From the NCBI RefSeq assembly GCF_001420595.1, contig NZ_LJIX01000006.1, forward strand, positions 4,492,857 through 4,556,856: a DNA stretch of 64,000 nt, in the 5' to 3' direction. The DNA is from Cytobacillus solani (lineage in GTDB: Bacteria; Bacillota; Bacilli; Bacillales; Cytobacillaceae). Under the pieces are notes generated by a model. That model did no database searches, was not told the origin of the DNA, and saw only the letters and a list, made by a program, of their open reading frames with translations. Position 1 is the first letter of the stretch. Every line of letters begins with the position of its first letter. The position numbers and the translations under genes were made by a program. This document shows positions 52,978 to 61,818 of the stretch, one piece after another.

Positions 52978-54069
52978 TTAATTTTTGCCTTTAATATTTT
53001 CATCCCAATGCTGCATCCACTCAGCTTCTTTTTCTGCCATGACTCCCCAGTCTAGATCTAATGATTTCAGCTCAATATCCTTAAACCAATCAGGCATTTG
53101 ATCCTTATCAATGTCCGTACGGGTAGGAATTTGATACAAGTCCTCCGCTAACGTTGCACGGGTTTCAGGGTCAAAAAGGAACTCGTAGAATACTTTTGCA
53201 TTTTCAAGATTCTTTGCACCTTTAACAAGACCAACTGCATCTACAAGAATAGGTGCTCCACTCTCTGGGTAAACAAAATCAAATGGCTGGTTATGCTCGT
53301 TTTTTTGTAAAAGAATATCCTGTAAATTCCATAAGGAGATGGAACCTTCCTGACGAGCTAGCTTTAAGTACAGATTAGTAGGATCTTGGGCATATTCTTT
53401 TGTATTCGCATCAAGCTTGCTTAGCCACTCGTAGCCTGCCTCTGGATTATCCGCTCCTTGCTCGTGAATCATTGCTGAATATATCGTTCTCATCGTTCCC
53501 GAAGCAAGTACGCCACGGATGATAATCTGATCCTTCCACTTTGGATCAAGCAGGTCATCCCAATCTTGGGGAGCTTCTTCTTTTGAAAGCATATCTGAGT
53601 TGATCATAATCACTTCCGGTAAAAGCATCTCACCATACCAGCGTCCGTCTTTGTCTTTATGCTCTGGCAGAATGCTCGCATCAAAGCTCGGCTTAAATGG
53701 TTCTAATAAATCTTCAGCAGCACCTGTCATAAAGGCAGATTGTGTACCGCCCCACCAAAAATCGGCTTGAGGGTTCGACTTTTCTCCACGAATACGTTCA
53801 AGAACTTGCTGCGCACCCATTGTAAGGACATCTACTTGAATATCAGGGTACTTTTCATTAAACATCCCTACAACTTGGTCGACGATCGTTTGATCACGAG
53901 CCGTGTAGATGACTAACTTTCCGCTGTTTTCTGCCGCCTTTTCCCCGCCTGAATTGTTTTCTTTTTCTCCACTGCTTTCATTGCCCCCACCTGTAGAATT
54001 ACTGCATGCGGACATTATTAGCATGAGTGCGACAATTAAAAAAACAAATAAACGATTCTTCCTAAACAT
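52978..54069 (-). CDS. ABC importer substrate-binding lipoprotein
   Basis: 363 residues. Lipoprotein signal with lipobox LIMSAC (Cys22), then a Ser/Glu/Gly linker. The mature part is a periplasmic-binding-protein fold of the iron/thiamine/spermidine-like group: LVIYTARDQTIVDQVVGMFNEKYPDIQVDV, ADFWWGGTQSAFM, and the end YQIPTRTDIDKDQMPDWF. It lacks an evident pair of tyrosines for Fe3+ binding at the usual place (YYNQ-like motif not seen), so an organic ligand is more likely. The 127 bases upstream hold no operator like those near the regulator gene. Confidence 0.87.
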   Translation of the reverse strand: MFRKNRLFVFLIVALMLIMSACSNSTGGGNESSGEKENNSGGEKAAENSGKLVIYTARDQTIVDQVVGMFNEKYPDIQVDVLTMGAQQVLERIRGEKSNPQADFWWGGTQSAFMTGAAEDLLEPFKPSFDASILPEHKDKDGRWYGEMLLPEVIMINSDMLSKEEAPQDWDDLLDPKWKDQIIIRGVLASGTMRTIYSAMIHEQGADNPEAGYEWLSKLDANTKEYAQDPTNLYLKLARQEGSISLWNLQDILLQKNEHNQPFDFVYPESGAPILVDAVGLVKGAKNLENAKVFYEFLFDPETRATLAEDLYQIPTRTDIDKDQMPDWFKDIELKSLDLDWGVMAEKEAEWMQHWDENIKGKN

Positions 54070-54196
54070 GATGAACCCCCTTAAAATAGATTAATTTATC
54101 CTTAAAGCAGGCTTAGAAATTATTCTCTGTTCTAGATGTTGAAGCCATATAAACCCGCTTTAGAACCAAGTAATTAAATGCCTATTTGCGTTTCCC

Positions 54197-55402
54197 CTAG
54201 TTTAAAACGCTTTCAAATTCTCGCAAGAATAATGAAACCGCTCCTAGCACTTCAGCATTCTCCCCTAACTGTGAGGTGTTTAATTCTACTGAACTAGGAA
54301 GATATTGATACACAATTTCTCGCAATCTAGGTAAAATATAATCCGATGATTTAAAGACACCGCCACCCAATATAATGACCTCTGGATTTAGCAAGCTGGC
54401 AGCATTGATGATTCCATAGGCTAAATGTTCAATCGCGTCATCCACAACCAGCCGTGCCGCTTCATCGCCTTCTTTTGCTAATGTAAAGGCTATTTCACCT
54501 GTCAATTCTGATTTACTAGCTTCCTCAAACATTGGATGGTCTTGCTTTTGCCGGATAAGCTTAGTCAATCTTTCACCGATCGCTTTCCCCCCAGCAACGC
54601 TTTCCAAGTATCCATATCGATGGAATATAGGTTTAAATTCATTTCTCATATCATTTTTATCAGTAACCATATACCCCATTTCCCCTGCTGCACATGAAGA
54701 GCCGCGGTATAGCTGATTGTGAATAATTATTCCGCTGCCGATACCTGTTCCAACAGCGATAAAAAGAATATTATCTTTTGATCTCCCATTCCCTAGCCAT
54801 TGCTCTCCTAGAGCTGCTACATTCACATCGTTATCGACAAATATCGGGAACGAGAAATAACGCTTAGCTTCGGTAATAAATGGATAACGGACCCAGTTAA
54901 TACTCGGTGCTTCAACTACGACACCATTGGTTGGTTCAGTGATGCCAGGGATTCCTACCCCCATCCCGAGCATTTTACTTGAATCAAGCTGATACGTCTG
55001 AATCATACAGTTTATTTCTTTATGAATTTGTTTCAGCAAACCCGTTTGTAAATAGTGATTTGTTTTGAAGCTGCTTGAACATATAATATTACCGATCAGA
55101 TCACATATGACAGTTTTGACTTTCGTCCCGCCAATATCCGTCCCAATCACATATCCAGCCTTTTCATTAAAACAAAGCTGAATCGGTCTTCTCCCACCTT
55201 GCGAAGAAGCCATCCCTATTCCCTTTTCCAATACCCAGTTTTCCTGAACCAGTTCATCTACTAGCAGAGAAACGGTCGGTTTGCTTATTTGAAGCTTGGA
55301 TGCAATCTCCGCACGAGAAATAGGCTGATTTTCTTTAATACATTGAAGCACTACTTTTTTATTCGTTGTTTTCAACGGAGTGGAATTTCTTTTACTACTC
55401 AT
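54197..55402 (-). CDS. ROK-family repressor (XylR/NagC type)
   Basis: 401 residues. An N-terminal winged helix (about 12-65; ISRAEIASKLQISKPTVSLLVDELV) precedes a ROK sugar-binding domain with TDIGGTKVKTV, GVGIPGI and FVDNDVNVAALGEQWLGNG. The zinc motif of most ROK proteins (CxCGxxGCLE) is missing: after GEMGYMV the chain reads HRYGYLESVAGG. It stands upstream of the ABC operon on the same strand and divergent from the PIG-L gene. Palindromes on both sides of the divergent promoters fit its operators. An amino sugar is a likely inducer, as for NagC and XylR relatives. Confidence 0.86.
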   Translation of the reverse strand: MSSKRNSTPLKTTNKKVVLQCIKENQPISRAEIASKLQISKPTVSLLVDELVQENWVLEKGIGMASSQGGRRPIQLCFNEKAGYVIGTDIGGTKVKTVICDLIGNIICSSSFKTNHYLQTGLLKQIHKEINCMIQTYQLDSSKMLGMGVGIPGITEPTNGVVVEAPSINWVRYPFITEAKRYFSFPIFVDNDVNVAALGEQWLGNGRSKDNILFIAVGTGIGSGIIIHNQLYRGSSCAAGEMGYMVTDKNDMRNEFKPIFHRYGYLESVAGGKAIGERLTKLIRQKQDHPMFEEASKSELTGEIAFTLAKEGDEAARLVVDDAIEHLAYGIINAASLLNPEVIILGGGVFKSSDYILPRLREIVYQYLPSSVELNTSQLGENAEVLGAVSLFLREFESVLN

Positions 55403-55431
55403 GACATCACGGCCTTAATCGTTATGGTTAG

Positions 55432-55452
55432 TAAGTTTTATTAATTAACTAA
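55432..55452. promoter_or_regulatory. ROK-type operator, proximal to the regulator gene
   Basis: Right arm AATTAACTAA is identical to that of the palindrome at 55634-55654; the left arm (TAAGTTTTAT) matches 6 of 10. It lies 30 bases before the regulator start, so autorepression is likely. Confidence 0.55.
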
Positions 55453-55582
55453 AATATACAATAGTGGATAATCATTTACAACAAATTTTTGTAATTTTTT
55501 TAATAAATATATTTTAAAATAGTTGTTCTACACCAAATATATAGGTAGATGTTACTAATTTAATTTTCTGAATATATAGATA

Positions 55583-55612
55583 TTTACAAACACACTTAGA
55601 TACAGGTACTAT
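55583..55612 (+). promoter_or_regulatory. Candidate promoter of the PIG-L gene
   Basis: TTTACA (55583-55588), 18-base gap, TACTAT (55607-55612). The perfect palindrome begins about 15 bases beyond the expected start of transcription, a position suited to repression. Confidence 0.45.
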
Positions 55613-55632
55613 TAATGGAGATTATCCGTGCA

Positions 55633-55655
55633 GTTAGTTAATTGAATTAACTAAC
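55633..55655. promoter_or_regulatory. Perfect palindromic ROK-type operator upstream of the PIG-L gene
   Basis: Arms TTAGTTAATT and AATTAACTAA around a central G, extended by an outer G/C pair: 23 bases of perfect symmetry. TTAGTT...AACTAA ends are those of XylR operators in bacilli. No further gene is seen in 55403-55729; an AGGAGG at about 55676 is not followed by a proper start. Confidence 0.75.
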
Positions 55656-55729
55656 CTACGAGATAATATAGAGAAAGGAGGATATTTTCCCGCTTTGTTT
55701 TTTATCTAAATATGAAAGGGGTTTCAAAA

Positions 55730-58240
55730 TTGAAAAAGTATTTTAGCTGGTTACTTTCTTTTCTGTTAATTGTTTCTTTATGGCCCATTGCGAGTCACGC
55801 AACTGAAACACAGGAACCTGATGTAGAACTTTGGAATGCTGTTAAGCCTCTTGGAACTACTGTCACTTTTGTCAACACTGGGGCACATCCGGATGACGAG
55901 AGAAGCGACTTTCTCGCTTATTTATCAAGAGGACTTGGCATCAAAACCTCAAGTCTAATTGCTAACCGCGGGGAGGGCGGGCAAAACGAAATCGGAAGTG
56001 AACTAGACAATGGACTCGGGATTATTCGATCCAGAGAAATGATTGAGGCAGCAAAGATCACTGGTGTAAAGGCCTACCATCTTAGCGAGACAACTTCTGA
56101 CCCTATTTATGATTTTGGATTTTCGAAAACCCCTGATGAAACATTAGAAAACTGGGGACAGAATCTCACCTATGAACGATTGATTCGCTTCATTCGAACG
56201 TATCAGCCTGATATCGTCATGCCATCTTTCAGAAATGTTGATACACAGCACGGGCACCATCGCGCAATGGAAATATTAAGCGAAAAGGCATTTAAAGATG
56301 CGGCAAATCCAGCTATTTTTCCAGAACAGCTTAAAGAGGGATTATCCGTCTGGCAGGTTAAAAAGTTATACTTGCCTGCTGAATCAAAGGATACTGCGAC
56401 AACCTCTATTGAAATTGGAAAGTATGATCCAATTTATAAAATGACTTATCCTCAATTGGGAGAGGAATCCCGCTATATGCATAAAAGCCAGGGCATGGGC
56501 AGTGACATCCCTGCTGAGCCAAGACAAGTTCATCTGGAATTATTAAAGAGTGCTGTTGATACAAATGGCAGCAGCAATCTGTTTGCAGGGATCCCTTACA
56601 ACTTTAAAGAGTGGGCTCAAAAACTCCCAAAACAAGAAAAAGACCTGCAAGTACATTTCACAAAACTTCAAGAATCACTAGACTCCATCATCTCTGCGTA
56701 TCCTAGCAATGATCAAGTATTTGAAAAAACCCAAAAAGCACTTAAGGACGTTCGACAAATCCAAAAGAAAACAGAAAAAGCAAAGCTTGACCCACAAGTA
56801 AAGTCTGACTTGCTTCATAAGCTTTCGTTAAAAGAAGAGCAATTACAAACGGCAAGCGTGAAAGCCTCAGAATTATCTGTTGAAACCAGCCCAGAAACAA
56901 ACATTCTTACAAAAGGGCAAAAAACAACTGTCAAGGTGAGCATTCAAAATAACGGGAATAAGAAAGTAAAAAAGGTAGCAGCTGAATTAGTTGTACCGAA
57001 AAATTGGAAGGTTTCCAAATCCAATTCCCCTAAAGACTTAGACCCTGGTAAAAAAGTTGAACTAAATTATGAAGTACAGGTGCCTAAAGATGCGGAATAC
57101 TATCATGCTTACCTTGATTCAGTCATCCGCACGAAAGTTCAGTATGAATTTAATGGTACGAAAACTAGTCAAATCAACGAACTGAAAGAAACCATTGCCG
57201 TCTTGCCTGATGTCGGCATCACGTTATCTCCTGAAGACATTGTCGTAAATTCAGCGGATGTTCAGGAAGAAATTCCAGTAACAGTTAAAGTCAAAAACTA
57301 CTTAGATGGAAAAAACACTTCCTTTGTTTCATTAATCGTACCAGAAGGATGGAAGGTTTCTCCTAGCAAAAAAGAGGTTGCCTTTACTGCTCAATTAGAG
57401 GAAAAAGAGGTTGCATTCAAGCTGACACCTCCTTCCGATATTCAAGATGGCAGCTTCGCCATTCGTGCTGAAGCAGCTGCAAACGGTCAAACATTTGATT
57501 CAACCGTTCAGGAAATCAGCTATGATCACATCGGAACGTTTTATTATATGTATCCTGCACAAGTAAATGGTGTCGCGTTTGAACTGTTAAAGAATGATCA
57601 ATTGAAAATTGGTTATATAGATAGTGGTTTCGATAAAGTAGCAGACTATCTAACTAATACAGGATTCAACATTACAAAGCTTACTGAAGAGGATTTGGCA
57701 ACAGGCGATCTTAGTCAATACGATACGATCGTGACTGGAATTCGTGCATACCTCTCAAGAGAAGACCTAGTCAAAAACAACGATCGTCTCCATAAATATG
57801 TCGAAAATGGCGGTCACTTAGTCGTTCAATACCATAAACCAAATGATGGATGGGATGCTCAAAAGACCGCCCCTTATCCATTAACCATCGGAAACCCATC
57901 CATTAAGTGGAGAGTGACAGACGAAAATGCAAAAGTCACTGTCCTAAATCCAGAATCCTCTTTATTCAACTATCCGAATAAAATTACTGATAGTGATTGG
58001 GAAAACTGGGTTCAAGAAAGAGGATTATATTACCCAATGAAATGGGACAGCAGCTACGAAACATTCGTCAGCATGGGCGATCCAAATGAAGATCCTTTCG
58101 ATGGCGGCATCCTGATGGCCAAACACGGGAAAGGGACCTATCTTTATACGAACCTCGTATTCTATCGGCAAATTCAAGGCCAAGTACCTGGTGGCTATCG
58201 CATATTCACAAACCTAATTAGCTATGGAGCCAATCAGTGA
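55730..58240 (+). CDS. Secreted multi-domain PIG-L (LmbE-like) deacetylase
   Basis: 836 residues from a TTG at 55730; AAAGGGG is 8 bases before it, whereas the ATG at 55712 has no ribosome site. Signal peptide to about SHA (24). PIG-L domain (about 45-260) with the zinc motif GAHPDDE and a second His in TQHGHHRAM; these enzymes remove N-acetyl groups from GlcNAc conjugates. Two Ig-like NEW3 domains (about 370-590) and a C-terminal ThuA/glutamine-amidotransferase-like domain (about 600-836) follow. It is probably an extracellular first step feeding the importer operon across the shared regulatory region. Confidence 0.86.
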   Translation: MKKYFSWLLSFLLIVSLWPIASHATETQEPDVELWNAVKPLGTTVTFVNTGAHPDDERSDFLAYLSRGLGIKTSSLIANRGEGGQNEIGSELDNGLGIIRSREMIEAAKITGVKAYHLSETTSDPIYDFGFSKTPDETLENWGQNLTYERLIRFIRTYQPDIVMPSFRNVDTQHGHHRAMEILSEKAFKDAANPAIFPEQLKEGLSVWQVKKLYLPAESKDTATTSIEIGKYDPIYKMTYPQLGEESRYMHKSQGMGSDIPAEPRQVHLELLKSAVDTNGSSNLFAGIPYNFKEWAQKLPKQEKDLQVHFTKLQESLDSIISAYPSNDQVFEKTQKALKDVRQIQKKTEKAKLDPQVKSDLLHKLSLKEEQLQTASVKASELSVETSPETNILTKGQKTTVKVSIQNNGNKKVKKVAAELVVPKNWKVSKSNSPKDLDPGKKVELNYEVQVPKDAEYYHAYLDSVIRTKVQYEFNGTKTSQINELKETIAVLPDVGITLSPEDIVVNSADVQEEIPVTVKVKNYLDGKNTSFVSLIVPEGWKVSPSKKEVAFTAQLEEKEVAFKLTPPSDIQDGSFAIRAEAAANGQTFDSTVQEISYDHIGTFYYMYPAQVNGVAFELLKNDQLKIGYIDSGFDKVADYLTNTGFNITKLTEEDLATGDLSQYDTIVTGIRAYLSREDLVKNNDRLHKYVENGGHLVVQYHKPNDGWDAQKTAPYPLTIGNPSIKWRVTDENAKVTVLNPESSLFNYPNKITDSDWENWVQERGLYYPMKWDSSYETFVSMGDPNEDPFDGGILMAKHGKGTYLYTNLVFYRQIQGQVPGGYRIFTNLISYGANQ

Positions 58241-58315
58241 TTTAGGGGTTCCAGCCTTTATAGCAGAATGACCTGCTAGTAACCGAAAAAATATGTAAAA
58301 GCAGAAGTCAATAAA

Positions 58316-58364
58316 TAAAAAGGAAAGTTCTATAAAGAGAATTCTTTAAGAACTTTCCTTTTTT
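58316..58364. terminator. Bidirectional terminator between PIG-L and GGDEF genes
   Basis: AGGAAAGTTCT (58321-58331) pairs with AGAACTTTCCT (58349-58359); an inner AGAG/TTCT-like pairing may extend it. TTTTTT on the right and AAAAA on the left. Confidence 0.9.
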
Positions 58365-58368
58365 AATT

Positions 58369-59739
58369 TTACTCATGACCCTTAACCAAATACATCTCTG
58401 CATCGGCCTGCTGCAGCATCTTATCCAGATGAGCCTGATTAGCTTCCATAATCATTGACCTGCCAACACTTGCTGAGACACGAATCGATACGCCATCTAC
58501 TTCAAACGGACGATTCATTGCCGCATGAATTCGGGTGATGGCTGCATTTGCCATGGCATCATCCACATTAGATAATAAGATGACAAACTCATCTCCACCC
58601 AGCCTGCATAATAAATCCATTTCAGCAATCTCCCCTTGTATTCGCGCTGAAACCTTTTGAAGCAAACGATCACCAGCATCATGACCATACGTATCGTTTA
58701 CCTGCTTAAAGGAGTTCATATCAATAAAAAGAATCGCTAATGTTCTCCCCATCTTCTGTAGGCTTTCAAAACTTTTCTTAAGCTTATACCTATTTGCTGC
58801 ACCTGTTAATGAATCATAATAAGTTAGCTTTTTTATCTGTTCTTCCATCTGTTTTTGTTTCGTAATATCGATTAAGATCCCTTCTATCTTTGCCTCTCGT
58901 TCTGTTTCATTCATGAAAGACACACCTCTGCATTGCAGCCATGTGACGTCCCCTTTGCTGTTTACAATTCGATATTCAACTGTACGAGCTTTCCCTTTCT
59001 CAATCTCAGAAAATGCATGCTTAAGAATGCTGCTATCCTCTGAATGTATGTAATTTTCAATCATCAGCTTGCCGCTAATCTCTAGTGTATCTGATAGTTC
59101 CGGCAGGTTAGGCAGGTGATTGGATAGAGATAATCGATCAGTGGATCGATCATATGACCATGCAATAATGTTCGTTTGCTGCAGCACATGGTTCAACTTA
59201 CTACTAGATTCTTCCGTCCGCTTCCATAGAAGAAGGGTCGCCTTAATAAACAATAATAAGAATCCCATCAGAAATAATCCGAAAATCAGGAAGAAAACAA
59301 AATCTCCGCTAGCCACATTCGGAAAAATCTCATTTCGAAAAGAAAAGAATGCATAAAACGTAAGAAGCAAGGAACCTATCCCTGCAAGCAGTACTGCTCG
59401 ATAATTTTGGTAAACTGCACTTAAAGGAAGACCTAGCCACATGAATAAATAGTTAATTAAATAAGGTGAATCCGTCAGCAGAAAAAAGAAATAAAGATAA
59501 GTAAATATGACGAATGTATACATAGTTAAAACGGGGTTGATCTTTTTAATAATAAACAGCAGCAGTATAGACGCAGCAATAAAAAACAGGATAACTGGCG
59601 GAAACACACTAGCAATCCCCTCAATCGAGATATTTATAGAAACTTGTACAAAATAAAATACAACAATCAAACTAAAAAGAATTACGTTTCGGTGATGGAT
59701 TACTTCTTTATATATCATACGAATGTCAATCCTATTCAA
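58369..59739 (-). CDS. Membrane PAS-GGDEF diguanylate cyclase
   Basis: 456 residues. Six membrane segments (about 18-170) form an unrecognised integral sensor, followed by a PAS domain with PAC (about 185-295; VEYRIVNSKGDVTWLQCRG). The GGDEF domain (about 300-453) keeps the active-site LGGDEFVILL and FIDMNSFKQVNDTYGHDAGD, so it should make cyclic di-GMP from GTP at the inner membrane face. The inhibitory RxxD five residues before GGDEF is not evident. It is transcribed alone and divergent from the KinB-like gene, 168 bases apart. Confidence 0.88.
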   Translation of the reverse strand: MNRIDIRMIYKEVIHHRNVILFSLIVVFYFVQVSINISIEGIASVFPPVILFFIAASILLLFIIKKINPVLTMYTFVIFTYLYFFFLLTDSPYLINYLFMWLGLPLSAVYQNYRAVLLAGIGSLLLTFYAFFSFRNEIFPNVASGDFVFFLIFGLFLMGFLLLFIKATLLLWKRTEESSSKLNHVLQQTNIIAWSYDRSTDRLSLSNHLPNLPELSDTLEISGKLMIENYIHSEDSSILKHAFSEIEKGKARTVEYRIVNSKGDVTWLQCRGVSFMNETEREAKIEGILIDITKQKQMEEQIKKLTYYDSLTGAANRYKLKKSFESLQKMGRTLAILFIDMNSFKQVNDTYGHDAGDRLLQKVSARIQGEIAEMDLLCRLGGDEFVILLSNVDDAMANAAITRIHAAMNRPFEVDGVSIRVSASVGRSMIMEANQAHLDKMLQQADAEMYLVKGHE

Positions 59740-59907
59740 TAAAGTGATTCATTTTCTATATGTAATTATTCCTATTCTAACATTTTACAAAATGCTTCGA
59801 TACTATTTTAGATAGAAGATCGGATCCTTCATGGAAGGAATGGTATCAAGCTTTCTATTCATTTATGTTAGAATAAATAGCATATCGTTTTAGGAGGACG
59901 TTCAAAT

Positions 59908-61140
59908 TTGATTGAAACTTTATTAATAAATTTTCTTTTCTTACTTATTCCCGTTCTAGCCTATCTTATTTTTTTTGAAAATAAGAACTTTTATTATAGT
60001 AAATATATACTCATTATTCTTGCATCCATTTCAATGCTTCTTTGTATGACCTTTCCAATTTATTTAGATAGTGGATTTATTTTTGATTTACGATTGGTGC
60101 CTTTCATCCTTGCTGTCCTTTATGGTGGATACAAAAATGCTTTCTTCATTTATATCGTTCTCAATGCCTATCGTTTCTATATCGGTGGCGATGGCATCTT
60201 TCAATCCTTGCTTTTTTCAACCCTAGTTTTTGTGCTTGTATCCTTATGCAGCCGAAAGTTTATCAGGCTATTACCTCGGTATCGAATTTATTTTGCAACA
60301 ATCGTTTCTTTTATTACGATCAGTTTCTACTTGACGACTTTAAGTTTTCAGACATCATTAAACGAAGAGTTTTGGATTTTATCCATTCATGCACTAATGG
60401 CCCAAGTAATCATGACTGTTATTCTAATGTGCCTGCTAGAAAAAATCATTGCGAACCTGAAAGCACGCGAAGCCTTTTTACAGTCAGAAAGATACCATCT
60501 GATCAGCGAATTATCAGCAAGTGTTGCCCATGAAATCAGAAATCCACTTACGGTAACGAGCGGTTTTCTGCAGCTGTTAAGCAAATCGGAATCAATCTCA
60601 TCAAAGGAGAAATCATATGTAGAATTTTCTTTACAAGAATTAAATCGAGCCGAACAAATTGTGAGTGATTTTCTAGCCTTCTCCAAACCCCAATCTGAAA
60701 ACATGGTGCTTTCTGATTTAAAAGAAGAAACAGCGTATGTCAAAAACATACTGATTCCTTACGCTCGCATGCATAATGTCGATATACAACTTACTTTCCA
60801 TAATTCATTGTCAAAGAAATTTGATAAAAGCCAAATGCAGCAGTGCCTAATCAATTTGTATAAAAACGGCATTGAAGCAATGAAAGAGAAAGGCGGCATT
60901 CTTTCTATTGAAGTTTCAGAGCACAAAAGGAACATCCTTATTACCATTAAAGATACAGGAAACGGCATGACCGCTGAGGAAATATCCAATATTGGCAAGC
61001 CCTACTACTCTACTAAAGTTGAAGGGACAGGCCTTGGCATGCTTATGGTTCACAGCATCATCCATAAACTGAAAGCCCAAATTAAAGTCGAAAGCGAAAA
61101 AGGAAAAGGCACTACTTTTACGATTACAATTCCTGTTTGA
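59908..61140 (+). CDS. KinB-like sporulation sensor histidine kinase
   Basis: 410 residues from a TTG with TAGGAGG upstream. Six membrane segments (about 5-185) match the 5TMR-LYT sensor of KinB (FDLRLVPFILAVLYGGYKNAFFIYIVLNAYRFYIGG). The kinase core has ELSASVAHEIRNPLTVTSGFLQLL (phospho-acceptor His), an ATPase with NLYKNGIEAM, DTGNGMT and GTGLGMLMVHSI. In Bacillus subtilis KinB phosphorylates Spo0F to start sporulation. No response regulator is adjacent, as expected for phosphorelay kinases. Length and layout agree with KinB. Confidence 0.83.
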   Translation: MIETLLINFLFLLIPVLAYLIFFENKNFYYSKYILIILASISMLLCMTFPIYLDSGFIFDLRLVPFILAVLYGGYKNAFFIYIVLNAYRFYIGGDGIFQSLLFSTLVFVLVSLCSRKFIRLLPRYRIYFATIVSFITISFYLTTLSFQTSLNEEFWILSIHALMAQVIMTVILMCLLEKIIANLKAREAFLQSERYHLISELSASVAHEIRNPLTVTSGFLQLLSKSESISSKEKSYVEFSLQELNRAEQIVSDFLAFSKPQSENMVLSDLKEETAYVKNILIPYARMHNVDIQLTFHNSLSKKFDKSQMQQCLINLYKNGIEAMKEKGGILSIEVSEHKRNILITIKDTGNGMTAEEISNIGKPYYSTKVEGTGLGMLMVHSIIHKLKAQIKVESEKGKGTTFTITIPV

Positions 61141-61193
61141 ACGGATGCGCGGGGGGATAATTTGGCTTAAAAAAGAATACGAAAACATAAAAA

Positions 61194-61234
61194 AATAACC
61201 TGCTTACTCCTTCACAAGAAAGCAGGTTATTTTT
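61194..61234 (+). terminator. Terminator of the KinB-like gene
   Basis: AATAACCTGCTT (61194-61205) pairs with AAGCAGGTTATT (61220-61231), then TTTTTA. Confidence 0.92.
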
Positions 61235-61333
61235 ATTTATACATTATTTTCATACTGAAAAGGGAAATTTCCTATAACAATAGAATACTAGTGATAACTT
61301 ATAAAATTCAGATAGATAAGTGAGGGAACTTCC

Positions 61334-61799
61334 ATGGATCACGTTCTTATTTTAGGGGGCACACAATTTTTTGGCAAAAGGTTAGTTTATAGCAGCAATC
61401 CGGTTTCCTATTGTTATCGGACCAGATGACTATACAGAGAGATTAAAATTCCATGTAGATAAGGTGAAAAAGAATGAACCTATAGGAATGGCGAATCCCA
61501 AAGCGAGATACAGCTTCATTCACTCTGGAGAAGCTGCTAAGTTTTTATATGAAATGGGGGCATCTTCTTTCACAGGCCCAATTAATCCAGGCTGTGAGGA
61601 GGATATTTCATTACTTGAATTAGTAGGTAAAATAGAGAAACAAACAAGTAATAAAGCAATCATTACTAACATAATAACGAAAGAAAATGCATCTCCGTAT
61701 TCCCTGCCTGGATCTTGGTCGATTAATACGAATAAAGGAAAGCAGTTAGGATTTATATTTTCTAGTTTGGATTCAGTTTTAGGGGAGCTAATAGAATAG
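61334..61799 (+). pseudogene. Decayed NAD-dependent epimerase/dehydratase
   Basis: The ATG at 61334 starts MDHVLILGGTQFFGKRLV, the Rossmann glycine motif of an SDR epimerase, but this frame ends at a TGA near 61428. At about 61388 the DNA switches frame to AIRFPIVIGPDDYTERLKFHV and continues to 61799, which is the C-terminal third of such an enzyme. About 110-130 central residues, including the YxxxK site, are gone. An internal deletion with frameshift explains it. The remaining 111-codon open frame from 61464 is unlikely to be functional. Confidence 0.85.
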
Positions 61800-61818
61800 A
61801 GGGACAAAGCTTTGTCCC

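Noticed and set aside
55676-55711. Leader peptide before the PIG-L gene (AGGAGG then TTG and four codons)
   Set aside because: Spacing of 12-13 bases is too long and the frame is only four codons.
61464-61799. Functional 111-residue protein
   Set aside because: It is the C-terminal piece of an epimerase without the cofactor and catalytic regions; treated as part of a pseudogene.
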